Shown: positions 25,144-34,254, numbered from the stretch's first letter. The stretch: DNA of 64,000 bases from an uncultured Collinsella sp. (GCA_900540845.1 UQHS01000003.1:62001-126000), one strand, 5' to 3'. A program made the numbers and translations. Notes: generated by a model from the sequence alone, not told the origin.

Positions 25144-26298
25144 CTATTGGCAAACAGAATTGCTGCGTTGCCCATCAATTGACTCAGCATCTTCATCCCG
25201 AAGCTTCTGCATCGAATACTCTCGATGCAGAAGCTTCGGTAGTTTTGGCATAGAATCCAAAGCGTACTCCGAACACAGCCGCTTCCTTTGTCTAGCGCCA
25301 ACCTCACCTTCAGAAGCTAGCCTCATATTGCTTAATCTTGATAGCTCAGCAAAACCTTTGTCTACAAAAATCGACTCGGGCAGCAGGGGACTGAAATACA
25401 CTTCTTCTGAATAGCCAACGATCATTTTTAAGACCGCCTGCAACGCATCGCCTTGACATAATGCACGCAAGCGCCTATGAAACTTCGAGTATCGTGCGTA
25501 GGAAGCATCCCTGCAAAAGACCAATACCCTAGAACTACATTGAAACGGAAATATGCAGACATACAACGGCTCGATGCGATACTCATCAGAATAGTTTAAG
25601 ACGTCATTAATTAGATTCCCCTCAAAATCTGCAGCAAGTGTAATCTGCCCCTGAAAAGCAAGGGGAACAGTGTATTGAAGCCCAATATCGAGCAGTACCC
25701 TGTACCCATCCCCTTTGTTTTGCGCGCACAGAAGAGAATGCTCCAGCTGCCGAGCAAAATCAACCTGATCTTGAGATCTAACTTCGATTGTATTGCTAGC
25801 CTGAATATCCATGCCCAACTCTGCAAAAGCAGTGCTTAAAAAGGCCATCTGCATTCGGGCTTTATATTGTTCCAATAAAAGAACTTTGACAGCAATCTTT
25901 CCAAGCAAATCATTTCCCAATGGGGAATGGGCATTGAATCTGTCTGGATTCTCGTAATCAGAGAAAAACTTACTGTCACATTCCCTACAAATCATCCGAA
26001 AGGTTCCAGCGCTGTTAATGCCTTCATCTTTTCTCAACAGGTCTATTTCGATAGCCGTGTTAATCGTTCGCAGTTTCCCGTTAACAGCGATCTCTCGCAA
26101 ACAGAATTGCGGAATGGTATGTGAATTACAAAAACTTGGGTTATCTGCTCCGCACAGAACGCAAGCGCCGGGTTTTGCTTCCTTTTCTCCAATATGACGA
26201 AATCTACCTATTGTCTTATTCATTTCGATTCGCAAGTCTTGCGGAAGGGGGAGAGGCGAGAAATCCATTCGAGGAAATCTGTCAAAAATATTAATCAT
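25144..26298 (-). CDS. HNH-like zinc-binding protein of unknown function
   Basis: 384 residues; AT-rich. The N-terminal part has CVLCG (Cys46, Cys49), then NSHTIPQF (His60), and MICRECDSKF (Cys104, Cys107), a treble-clef/HNH-like arrangement also seen in proteins scattered through defence islands. The remaining 270 residues are not recognised. The ATG follows AGGATG at a normal distance. A perfect 18-base-pair hairpin lies inside the 3' end of the reading frame (25198-25239), so the last residues may be a recent read-through tail. A nuclease role is only an inference from the zinc-ligand pattern. Confidence 0.6.
   Translation of the reverse strand: MINIFDRFPRMDFSPLPLPQDLRIEMNKTIGRFRHIGEKEAKPGACVLCGADNPSFCNSHTIPQFCLREIAVNGKLRTINTAIEIDLLRKDEGINSAGTFRMICRECDSKFFSDYENPDRFNAHSPLGNDLLGKIAVKVLLLEQYKARMQMAFLSTAFAELGMDIQASNTIEVRSQDQVDFARQLEHSLLCAQNKGDGYRVLLDIGLQYTVPLAFQGQITLAADFEGNLINDVLNYSDEYRIEPLYVCIFPFQCSSRVLVFCRDASYARYSKFHRRLRALCQGDALQAVLKMIVGYSEEVYFSPLLPESIFVDKGFAELSRLSNMRLASEGEVGARQRKRLCSEYALDSMPKLPKLLHREYSMQKLRDEDAESIDGQRSNSVCQ
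25198..25239. repeat. Perfect 18-bp hairpin within the 3' coding end
   Basis: Arms CCGAAGCTTCTGCATCGA (25198-25215) and its exact complement (25222-25239) with a 6-base loop. It lies about 55 bases before the stop codon of the HNH-like gene. No T-tract of length follows on the minus strand. Confidence 0.75.
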
Positions 26299-26446
26299 TT
26301 ATGATACATCCTTAATCCTGGGATTGCGCGACGAGTTGCCGTCTTCGCTCGACGACAAGTTCGACGGAGCCGACGCCCCCCCCCGAACCAACTGCTCCAC
26401 GTGCGGTGGGATCGCCTCTCAGGTAACAGCCAAAAAAACAAGGACC

Positions 26447-26563
26447 AGCAACGCCGTCGATCGCCTCAATCGCAAGCCCCGTAAACGCACCCGCGTGGTC
26501 GGCGCCTCCCCTGACAGGAGATCACCCCTCATGCTCATCCGCAAGGACCAAGCATGTCGCTGA
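26447..26563 (+). pseudogene. IS256/mutator-type transposase C-terminal remnant
   Basis: The plus-strand frame reads SNAVDRLNRKPRKRTRVVGA, then SPDRRSPLML. This matches the conserved C-terminal block of IS256-family transposases (ERLNREI-RRTRVVG-FP followed by a Leu-rich stretch). No DDE catalytic residues or inverted repeats remain, and it ends early at a stop. A nine-C homopolymer lies just upstream. It points to transposon-driven rearrangement of this island. Confidence 0.65.
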
Positions 26564-26794
26564 GAGCGAGCCTAGGTGGAGTACAACAAGATTATGTATA
26601 GCCCGCGGCGATGTAGACCGGATTCCCCTCACGGCCCTTCAAACAAGAGCCCAAACAATGTCAACGGAAGTGATATGTCGAAAGACTCGGGAAGTAAACA
26701 CAGTGAGGTGAAGAGCGGCTTGCCCCGGCGGCCACAAATCGCGCACTCCGAACCGACGGGAAAGCTGTCGATATCGAATGGGCGCGCTTAGCCT

Positions 26795-27550
26795 TCATCG
26801 ATCCAATTCTCGCACTGAAGCAAGACCTTCTACCTTTTCCGACGCCTCCTCCCAATTACTAACTTCTAAGCGCAAAAGAAGCGACGTGAGATCATCATAG
26901 AAACGCTGCACCTCAGTCCGGGTATATGGGCAACGATCGCGAATCATCTGCAGGAGTAAATCCGGGACATAGATAATCAGGCACATAGAGACACCGAATA
27001 TCATCATGCATATGATAACCGACCCCAAGTCATCGAGGCTTGCGACCGAATTAACCAGAAAAGAGCCGAGTGGCGAAATGACAGAGGCAATTATCACGGG
27101 CAAATAGCGAGTAACCCAGTCCTTTCCCGATGTTCGATTAAGGAGACACAAGGTTTCGGTATGGAGCAACTTAATCACTCGCACGTCACCATAACCGTAC
27201 CGCCCAAGAAAAGACCTCATGTCATATGCAACTTGATCCCTGCAGAGCATATTATCCGCAGGCAGGGCATCACTGTGCAGATTTACAAAACCAAATCCAA
27301 CGAGACATACAAACAAAGCGCAGCAAGTAGCTTGTATGACGTGGTGAAAAACAACGCCCTGAGCGTCAACACAGAACGAGAGGAAGACCACGAGTATCCA
27401 CACGCCGAAGAGGGCAGACGGAATCGGGCTACTCGAAACCGGGAAAAATTCTTTAAATATTTCTGACTTACGCACGGGCGTTTTCCCATGTTTGCTCACC
27501 CCCGATTTCCGCTCCCTGTTCCAGAGCCGAGCCAGATCCTTGATTTCCAT
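26795..27550 (-). CDS. Unknown four-helix membrane protein
   Basis: Not recognised. 251 residues: a basic N-terminal segment, two membrane helices (about 44-62 and 70-90), a soluble loop of about 55 residues, two more helices (about 148-165 and 172-195), and a C-terminal helical tail rich in Glu and Leu. The ATG has AAAGGAATATGT upstream, which supports translation. No neighbour explains it; it lies between an IS256 remnant and a 350-base non-coding gap. Confidence 0.6.
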   Translation of the reverse strand: MEIKDLARLWNRERKSGVSKHGKTPVRKSEIFKEFFPVSSSPIPSALFGVWILVVFLSFCVDAQGVVFHHVIQATCCALFVCLVGFGFVNLHSDALPADNMLCRDQVAYDMRSFLGRYGYGDVRVIKLLHTETLCLLNRTSGKDWVTRYLPVIIASVISPLGSFLVNSVASLDDLGSVIICMMIFGVSMCLIIYVPDLLLQMIRDRCPYTRTEVQRFYDDLTSLLLRLEVSNWEEASEKVEGLASVRELDR

Positions 27551-27898
27551 ACATATTCCTTTCTTTCTATAAGGTCACAGGTGGCATCGCCATACAATGC
27601 CAGCCGTCCCCATGCAAACTTGTCCTGTGAAATCGACTGTCGCGTCTCTCGGTCAAACGTGTCAAACTAAAACCCCAACTCAGACAACTTCATCACAATC
27701 GCACCGGACTAGCGCGGCGGCAGATGCGCTTCGCTCGGCTTCGCTTGGAACATGCGAGATGACTGCCCTTGGGTATTCAGATACATGCACACGCGTAGTG
27801 CTCAAACACTCGAATCCCGATGACCTTTCTGCTCAAAAGCTATTGACTAAACACAGCCTGCTGGACTTTCCTCCTATACGGCCAGCGCTCAATGCCAG
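27551..27898. other. Intergenic stretch without a supported gene
   Basis: About 350 bases between the start of the four-helix protein and the end of the AAA+ ATPase gene. Short open frames exist but none has a ribosome binding site or similarity that I recognise. The start of the membrane-protein transcript should lie here. Confidence 0.5.
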
Positions 27899-29005
27899 TC
27901 AGTACCTTTCAAGCAACTCATCAGCGTTTTCCAGCACGTACTCCCTCAAGAAAGGAACGGAGAACTCAACATAGCCGCGGACAGGGCTTTGGATCACCTC
28001 GCGCTGTATGAGCGAGCGCCGGAATGAGCTCGTGGCCTTCGGCTCCCTTCCCATCCTCTTAGCGACATCGGCGGTCGAGGCGCGCTCGCCCTCTCGGGCC
28101 ATCGCGACGAGGTACTCCATGGCGCCCTTGGTGACCCTAGAGATCGCAGGCTCGTGCACCACTTCGTGAAACCTCGACATGGCATTCTCTATGCCCAGAC
28201 TCACGTCCTCATCGGACACCTCCATCGAGCATGTGCGATGCAGGTCCGCGAAGCGCCAGACATAATACCCGATCAGCTGAATCAGGTACGCGTAGCCCGC
28301 CGTCGCCTGCGCCATCGTCTCGAGCTGATCGTCCCTGAGAATCAACCCCGAGGCGGCGAAGCCGTCCCTGAACGAAAGCCTCACTTCGATGAGGCTGATG
28401 AAATCGAGTTCCTCGCTTTGGGCGCGCCGCAGGAACGTCAGCGCCTTGCCGTTGATCAGATCCATGACTCCCATCGGGAGCCCTGCAAACACCAACGAGA
28501 TGTTCTCCTTCTCCCTGATGAGGTGTTGCACCGAACCGGCGATAAGCTGCATTGCCTCGAGCGGGGCATCTTGGACCTCGTCGATTGTGATGACCAGCCC
28601 CTTGTTCTTGCCGCAGCGGCGCTTCATCAGCGCTCGTAGATTCGGATGCTTGATTTTCATGACCGCTTCTCCGGACGCGATCGCGGCGCTGCCGGCCACG
28701 GAGAGCGAGTCGACCGACGAATCGGGGCTCAGTTCGTATATCAGGTCATCCAACATATTGATGCCCGCGGTGATGTTGACCACGCTCCAGCCGATTTCTT
28801 GAGCACGTGAGCCCAGATCGGTGAGCAGGACGGTCTTCCCCGATCCTCTCGGCCCCGTCACCCTCATCAGGCGGGCCGGGGCGCCCACGCCGCCTTCGAG
28901 CGCCCCGACGAAATCCAGGACGACCTGATCTCGACCGATGATGCGCGGGGGCTCGGCCCCGGCGCTGGGCTTAAACGGATTGAAGTACTTCTTTGAACGT
29001 GCCAT
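27899..29005 (-). CDS. AAA+ ATPase (ORC/CDC6-like, AAA_16 type)
   Basis: 368 residues with Walker A TGPRGSGKTVLL near 50-60, Walker B LVITIDEVQDAP near 137, a sensor region (LVFAGLPMGVMD) and a C-terminal winged-helix-like part (STADVAKRMGREPKATSSFRRSL). This layout is typical of stand-alone ATP-binding proteins abundant in Actinobacteria, whose roles are unclear; DNA binding is likely from the winged helix. GC content is high, unlike the AT-rich island genes. A run of six 9-base repeats lies 32-85 bases upstream of its start. Confidence 0.75.
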   Translation of the reverse strand: MARSKKYFNPFKPSAGAEPPRIIGRDQVVLDFVGALEGGVGAPARLMRVTGPRGSGKTVLLTDLGSRAQEIGWSVVNITAGINMLDDLIYELSPDSSVDSLSVAGSAAIASGEAVMKIKHPNLRALMKRRCGKNKGLVITIDEVQDAPLEAMQLIAGSVQHLIREKENISLVFAGLPMGVMDLINGKALTFLRRAQSEELDFISLIEVRLSFRDGFAASGLILRDDQLETMAQATAGYAYLIQLIGYYVWRFADLHRTCSMEVSDEDVSLGIENAMSRFHEVVHEPAISRVTKGAMEYLVAMAREGERASTADVAKRMGREPKATSSFRRSLIQREVIQSPVRGYVEFSVPFLREYVLENADELLERY

Positions 29006-29036
29006 TAGATATCACCCATCCAGTAATTTTCCTCAA

Positions 29037-29090
29037 ATCGATTATATCGCTCAAATCGACGAAATCGACCGAATCGCTCTAATCGTCAAG
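29037..29090. repeat. Six tandem 9-base ATCG-phased repeats
   Basis: Six consecutive 9-mers each begin with ATCG: ATCGATTAT, ATCGCTCAA, ATCGACGAA, ATCGACCGA, ATCGCTCTA, ATCGTCAAG. They lie between the start of the AAA+ ATPase gene and the 3' end of the broken nuclease gene, in the position of a promoter or operator. They resemble iterons or a multi-site binding array. Confidence 0.65.
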
Positions 29091-29105
29091 AGCCAGATCA
29101 AAACC

Positions 29106-30660
29106 CTACGCCCTGTCGCACACCGTCACGACACGTTTCCCAGAGTATGCGACGCCCCACCGGACACGCGCGCTCACCTGCGCCGGCAGCGAACCCTCGT
29201 CGCAGTGACGTTCCTCAATTTGCCTCAAGGCATCTTCGGCCAGGCCCTCCAAGTCGTCCGAACTCGCCCCCTGTGCATATTTGAGGTCGATGATGATCAG
29301 GGGGCGTTCGCCACTTGCGAACGACGACTCCACGGGCTCCAAGCGGATATCCGGCCGCCCCAAGCCATACTCACGATTGGATATCGGGTCCGCGTAGCCC
29401 CTCATGTTGAACAGCAGGCCCAGCAGCATATGACAACCGTTCTCACTCGTGAGGTCAAACGAGCTTGCCGCGCTCTCGGAGATGCGCAACAACTCCCCCG
29501 TCACAACGGAGAAATCGCACTCCACCAGGGCTTCATGTAGACGCATCAAGCGCAAGCGGCCTCCCGCAACATTCAGGAACCGCTCGACGATCTCAACACG
29601 ATACAGCCTAGCCACCTCAAGATTCGGATGCGAAGAGGGCGCAAAGACAGCGTGCGTTTGGCAGGTCGGTCTCGTCGGTCGTCAGGTAGCCGGAGAGGTA
29701 GAGCATGCTCCATACCGCATCGCCTTTGAGCCCCATTTCGGGGAACACGATTCCGAGGTCGAACGGTGCCCACACGACCCCATCCGGTTCAAGGAGCCCG
29801 TAGATTTCCTCCGTGGTGGACTCGTTGGCGCTTTTGATTAAATCGCCAACAACGACGTTTCCGGAGGTGTTTCCCCAATACACATCAGCAGCGCAGTTCT
29901 GGTCGATAAAGTTCAACATGCTCCAGGGATTGTACACGTCCTCGTTTCCGAACCTGTATCCGTCATACCAACGCTTAGCGGTCTCAATGCTCTGCGAACA
30001 CCGCATATAGGACAAAAGCGCAACGACCTCTTCCTCGGTGAACCCAGGCCGCTCGTCGGAGATCGTCGTCAGCAGGGTCGAGACCTTCAGGTTATTCAGG
30101 TCGAAGAAGATGGACTCCTTGGAGATGCGCCACACGCCCGTGAGGTAGGCGAACGCCAGGACCTCGCCGCCGTCCTTGAGCGGGCCGGTGAGCAGGCGCT
30201 TGAGGAAGGTGACGACCTCGCGGTAATAGCCGCCGTCTGGGCGGAGTAGCTGGCCATGACGGAGCGTCGTACTCGTCGACGAACAGGACGACGGGGCGCC
30301 CGTGGTGGGCGCGCAGAAGGCGCGCGAGGTGGCTCAGATGGATGACAGGGTACGCGGCGAAGTGCCCCCGGTAGGAGCCGCCGCCCATCTCCCAGACCTT
30401 GGTGCCCTCGAACAGCGCGGGGTCGGCCAGCCCGACGGGCGCCGCCTCGAAGAAGGCCTTCATCATGGCTATGCTGAGCGTCTTGCCGAAGCGGCGGGGT
30501 GGCAGAACAGGGTCGCGGTGTAGCCGGAGTCCAGGACGTCGGAAATGAGGGCGGCCTTGTCCACCAGGACCGACCCCACCGCGGCGCACCCGAAGCCGTC
30601 GTCGCCGACGGGCAGGCGCCTACGGCCCGTGCGGTCGATGATTCACGCTCCGAGCGTCGT
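29106..30660 (-). pseudogene. Frameshifted AAA-ATPase-like / PD-(D/E)XK nuclease (DUF1703)
   Basis: Three open segments together form one protein of the AAA-ATPase-like plus DUF1703 class. The first reads VDKAALISDVLDSGYTATLF, then in another frame RRFGKTLSIAMMKAFFE (P-loop) and VVLFVDEYDAP. After a further shift come GYYREVVTFL and YLTGVWRISKESIFFDLNN. The last segment, after another shift near 29620, carries the nuclease core (GRPDIRLEP, LIIIDLKYA). At least three frame breaks (about 30490, 30255 and 29620) disrupt it, so it is not functional as one protein. Intact family members are common, multi-copy genes in gut anaerobes. Confidence 0.8.
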
Positions 30661-30768
30661 CCATATGCCGTTGCCCTGTTCCTGCAGCTAGATAGCCATA
30701 CCGGCACCGCCCTTCCGTTCCTCACCCCATGGTACCATTCGCCATCGCGAGCTTTGGGAATTTGTGCC

Positions 30769-30864
30769 ATCTGCCAGCGCGCCGTCTGGATCGAAAAGGG
30801 CGACCTGCGCATGGATGGCCCCGTAGACGAGGTATGCAAGGCGTACCGCGCTCAGTTTGCTTAG
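30769..30864 (+). pseudogene. C-terminal remnant of a Wzt/TagH-type ATPase gene
   Basis: The last 31 codons of an exporter ATPase survive: they start ICQRAVWIEKGDLRMDGPVD and end at a TAG. 27 of 31 residues match the C-terminus of the intact ATPase at 12861-13616. The rest of the gene is absent here; an internal piece remains 6.2 kb upstream on the same strand. The short stretch shows strong conservation, so the loss appears fairly recent. Confidence 0.85.
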
Positions 30865-30898
30865 GTCGCACAAACAGGCTCAACCAAGCAATTGTCGG

Positions 30899-33034
30899 CT
30901 ACGCCTTTTCTGCAAAACGCGCATATTGGATTGCCCGCTTAAGATCGAGCACCTCGCTCCAAGGAGTCTCCGCCTCAAGGGCATACATCTGCCCATCGGC
31001 CGCCAAATACCCCGCAAGGCTCAGGGCAGGGATGTCCCGACTGAGCATATAGTCCGCCTTCTGCCTATCCGTGAGCGGCGCCCCAATCCTGTATAGCACG
31101 CTGGCAGCAAGCTGAGACGAACTCGTCGCGCTAGCTTCTTCTGCCGGAAAACCAGCGACCTCGTAATTCGACCAGACCACATACGTCGTCTGGTGCTTCT
31201 TCTGCTCAAGAGAGACTGGATCCAAACCCGTCTCAATCGCCCCATACAGAGATTCGTCCATCCCCGGCTGATGGTCTCCGAAAAACACCAAGACAACAGG
31301 CCGGTCCAGCGCTTGTAAGCGCTCGATGAAATACGCCAAATCGCTGTCCGAGCGCTCAATACAGGCGAGATACACACCGAGCGACGTTGCCACCTCGGGA
31401 CTCACGCCCGGAATATCCAACTGGACGACATCCTCCGCCGGAGCGCTGTCCGCATCGTAGCCACCGTGATTTTGCATGGTGACATCGAAGATAAACTGAG
31501 GCGCATCGTTCCGTTCGAGGAGCTCGATAATCTTGTCATATGTCGCCGCGTCGGTGACTCCCGCATGGTAAACCGGCGCGCCCTCGAAATCCGATATCGA
31601 CAAGAACTCGTCGAACCCAAGCTGCTTGTACGCGGTGGACCTCTTCCAGTTCACTGGGTCTTGCGGATGCATAGCTGCGGAAACGTACCCAAGCTCCTCA
31701 AACTGCTTAACGAGACTATCCACCTCGCTCAAGTCATACAGCTGATAGGCGTACTTGCCCGTACCCATAAACGCCATCGAATTGCCCGTGAGGAATTCGA
31801 ACTCACTGTTTGCCGTGCCGCCGCCGCAAACTGAGACCATCAAGGGCCCACGCTGAATAACGCCTGCAAGAGAATTGTATTGACGCGGCCCCTCGTAGCC
31901 TGCGTTGCGAATTCCGTCGAACACAGACATATCGGCAAACGTCTCATTCATGATGCCGATCACAGCGGGCTTCAATTCATTGAATTGCTCCTCGGCCGCC
32001 TTTCGCTCTGGAGCCACGCCCACCGTCTCATCGAATTCCCGAACTAAGTCCTTGATGAGAGTTTCCGTTTGCCCCCTGTCGTATTCCTCGGGTTCGGGTA
32101 TTTCGAGGTCTTGGGCAATCTCGATGAAGGTGGGCACGAAGCCCAAGGCCTGGTACGTATTGATGGGCATCCAGCGATCGTACCCGACGCCGATCCTCTC
32201 CTCGAGCTTCGCACCGTTGAAGAACGTCGCCAAGCCAGCGACGAGGGCAACACCTACAAAAAGGCTCACAAACGCCAAGCCAACGCGCACCTTGCGGGAC
32301 TCATGGCGAGCGCCCGGCCGAACGAAGGACAGCGCGCACAGCGATATCGCCGTCGTGCACAGAACCTTAATCATGTTAGACGTCAAGACATAGTCATAGC
32401 CCGCCGCGATGGCACCTGCGGTCTTGAGCGAAAGCAAATCCATGGGCATGATGGGCACACCCTTGAACAGGATAACGAAATACTGGGCGATTCCGAATCC
32501 CGCGGCGCACGCGGGAACGATGGAGACGAGGCCTCCAGAACGTTGGCCAATAAAGTAGAGGGCAGCACTCAAAGCGAAGAACAAGCTGGCAGTCAATCCG
32601 AAATACTGCAGCTGGATGCCACCAATCGACTCCATCCAGGCGTAATCGACCATCCAAGCGCTCGCAATGGAAACAGCGGACAGCGTCGCGAACGCGATAA
32701 GGGACCTGATGGCAGTCGACAGCCTACGTGACAGACGAGTCAAACTGGCATTGAAACGCGAGCGGACAAGAACGGATGCGCCGCACAAGAAGAGCACAAG
32801 AGAATATGCCCCAATCTCAAACTTGCCGACATCGGCCTCCAATCCGCCGCCCGCCGCGAATGCGGCGACAAGCAAAAGCAAGCCGGCATGGGGAAGCGCC
32901 CACATAAGGTCGCCAGTTGATAACCCCCCCCCATTTTCATAACGGGTGATCCACATGCGCCAAACGAGCAGAGCGACAAGGGCCAAAGCAGCAAGAGCGG
33001 GCATAAATGCCAGCCAATGAGAAGTTCCAGTCAT
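30899..33034 (-). CDS. LTA synthase family phosphoglycerol transferase-like protein
   Basis: 711 residues: about seven N-terminal membrane helices (to about residue 275), then an extracellular sulfatase-fold domain. Glu364 in IMNETFAD, Thr407 in GGGTANSEF and the FFGDHQPG motif near 605 match the metal-binding and catalytic residues of LtaS-like enzymes. It is expected to transfer phosphoglycerol or a related group onto a surface glycan at the outer membrane face. It stands alone beside the exporter remnants. It may supply a substituent to the polysaccharide locus or make a lipoteichoic-type polymer; which one cannot be told. Confidence 0.85.
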   Translation of the reverse strand: MTGTSHWLAFMPALAALALVALLVWRMWITRYENGGGLSTGDLMWALPHAGLLLLVAAFAAGGGLEADVGKFEIGAYSLVLFLCGASVLVRSRFNASLTRLSRRLSTAIRSLIAFATLSAVSIASAWMVDYAWMESIGGIQLQYFGLTASLFFALSAALYFIGQRSGGLVSIVPACAAGFGIAQYFVILFKGVPIMPMDLLSLKTAGAIAAGYDYVLTSNMIKVLCTTAISLCALSFVRPGARHESRKVRVGLAFVSLFVGVALVAGLATFFNGAKLEERIGVGYDRWMPINTYQALGFVPTFIEIAQDLEIPEPEEYDRGQTETLIKDLVREFDETVGVAPERKAAEEQFNELKPAVIGIMNETFADMSVFDGIRNAGYEGPRQYNSLAGVIQRGPLMVSVCGGGTANSEFEFLTGNSMAFMGTGKYAYQLYDLSEVDSLVKQFEELGYVSAAMHPQDPVNWKRSTAYKQLGFDEFLSISDFEGAPVYHAGVTDAATYDKIIELLERNDAPQFIFDVTMQNHGGYDADSAPAEDVVQLDIPGVSPEVATSLGVYLACIERSDSDLAYFIERLQALDRPVVLVFFGDHQPGMDESLYGAIETGLDPVSLEQKKHQTTYVVWSNYEVAGFPAEEASATSSSQLAASVLYRIGAPLTDRQKADYMLSRDIPALSLAGYLAADGQMYALEAETPWSEVLDLKRAIQYARFAEKA

Positions 33035-33527
33035 CGGGCGGATCCATTCGTACTGAATATTGCGCTTAAACTATAGTGCTTTACCCCTGACAAACTTTCA
33101 ATAATCCAGCTCGCCAAAACTCAAAGTCCCAAACCGGCGGACAAATCCACTCTTGCCCCATCAGTTTTGAAACTGCAAATTTTGGGGGTAGTTTTCGGCC
33201 TATTTTCTCTATCGGCGCGAGCACCGCCATAAAAACCGCAGGTCGCACCCGAGTACTATTCGTGGCAACTCATCTCCGGCCTCAAAACCTCCCCCAAAAT
33301 TTGCACTTTCATTCGTTGAAATCGCAGTGCACAGTGCACTCTGCATTTTTTCCAAACAAATTGGCGGACGCGATGCATACGCGCATTCAGAGAAGCAGGG
33401 AACTCAAGGTAAGCGGTAAGACAGAAGTTCAATAGCACGAGATTTCAACATCCCGCCGAGCGCTGCAATCAGCTAAGCAAGCAACTCGCAACGAGCCTCG
33501 AGTTCAAACGAAGCACCCCCATCAGAT
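33035..33527. repeat. Long gap with a 28-base imperfect inverted repeat
   Basis: No gene is supported in this 490-base gap. Arms at 33168-33195 and 33284-33311 are inverted copies differing at only three positions; the shared core is TGCAAATTTTGGGGG and a nearby GTTTT. The 88-base spacer holds no gene. It looks like two opposed copies of an intergenic element or the ends of a small mobile one. Confidence 0.6.
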
Positions 33528-33971
33528 TTACAGCCGGATCTCCGGCACCCGCGCGAGCTCGGCCAGGGCAACGCCATCGACATAGGTGTCAATCGTCTCT
33601 TCGAGCCCAGTCCAAAACTTCACGGTGGAGCACAGGTCGCTCCTGCCGCACGTCCCGTCGAGGCCCTCGCACGCCACAGTAGAACGCTCCCCTTCCGCGG
33701 CACGCAGGATGTCGCCCGCGCTGATCTCGCGCATGGGCTTGGCAAGCACATACCCGCCGCCCTTGCCACGCACGCTTCGCAGCAAGCCAGCATTCATAAG
33801 GGGCCTCACCAGCTGCTCAAGATACTTGAGAGAAATGCCCTCGCACTCCGCGACCTCGCGCAGCGAGACCCTGACGCTCTGGACTCCTCCATCCCCAACA
33901 GGATCCCCGCCGATAGCGGCGATGTAAATCATGAGCTTCAGCGCATAGCGCCCCTTGGACGTGATGAGCAT
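33528..33971 (-). CDS. Rrf2 family transcriptional regulator (IscR/SufR-like)
   Basis: Winged-helix Rrf2 protein of 147 residues from the ATG at 33971, where MLITSKGRYALKLMIYIA matches the family N-terminus. Recognition region ISLKYLEQLVRPLMNAGLLRSVRGKGGGY is present. Three cysteines, Cys101, Cys108 and Cys114, occupy the cluster-binding loop, so it probably holds an Fe-S cluster and senses cluster status. It is divergent from sufC with a 283-base shared regulatory region, which makes it the likely repressor of the suf operon. Confidence 0.88.
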   Translation of the reverse strand: MLITSKGRYALKLMIYIAAIGGDPVGDGGVQSVRVSLREVAECEGISLKYLEQLVRPLMNAGLLRSVRGKGGGYVLAKPMREISAGDILRAAEGERSTVACEGLDGTCGRSDLCSTVKFWTGLEETIDTYVDGVALAELARVPEIRL

Positions 33972-34254
33972 GGCACAACCCCCAGCAACTTCATCCGTAG
34001 CATTTTGCAAAGCCACGCGAAGCGCAAACACAATCTATTGCAAATCGGCTATTATCGTATCGTTAATCCGAGTGAACTTCTAGAGTTTAACGCGGAACGC
34101 CACGACCTACGCGGTAGATGCGCATAGCTCGGCGGCTCTCAAACGGTCCTGCAGCGGCCCGCGGCTCACGCGCCCCACCGCTGCTCAACCGCCCCGCGAG
34201 CCGCCACGTCGCCCGCGCCAGTCCACACGCGCCCGCCTCTCGAAAGGATTTGAT
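33972..34254. promoter_or_regulatory. Divergent rrf2-suf regulatory region
   Basis: Non-coding gap between the Rrf2 gene and sufC. It is AT-rich around 34000-34075, with two TTGCAAA copies (near 34004 and 34039) and a sufC-proximal AAAGGATTTGAT ribosome binding site. Exact boxes cannot be fixed by eye. The position suits an Rrf2 operator. Confidence 0.35.
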
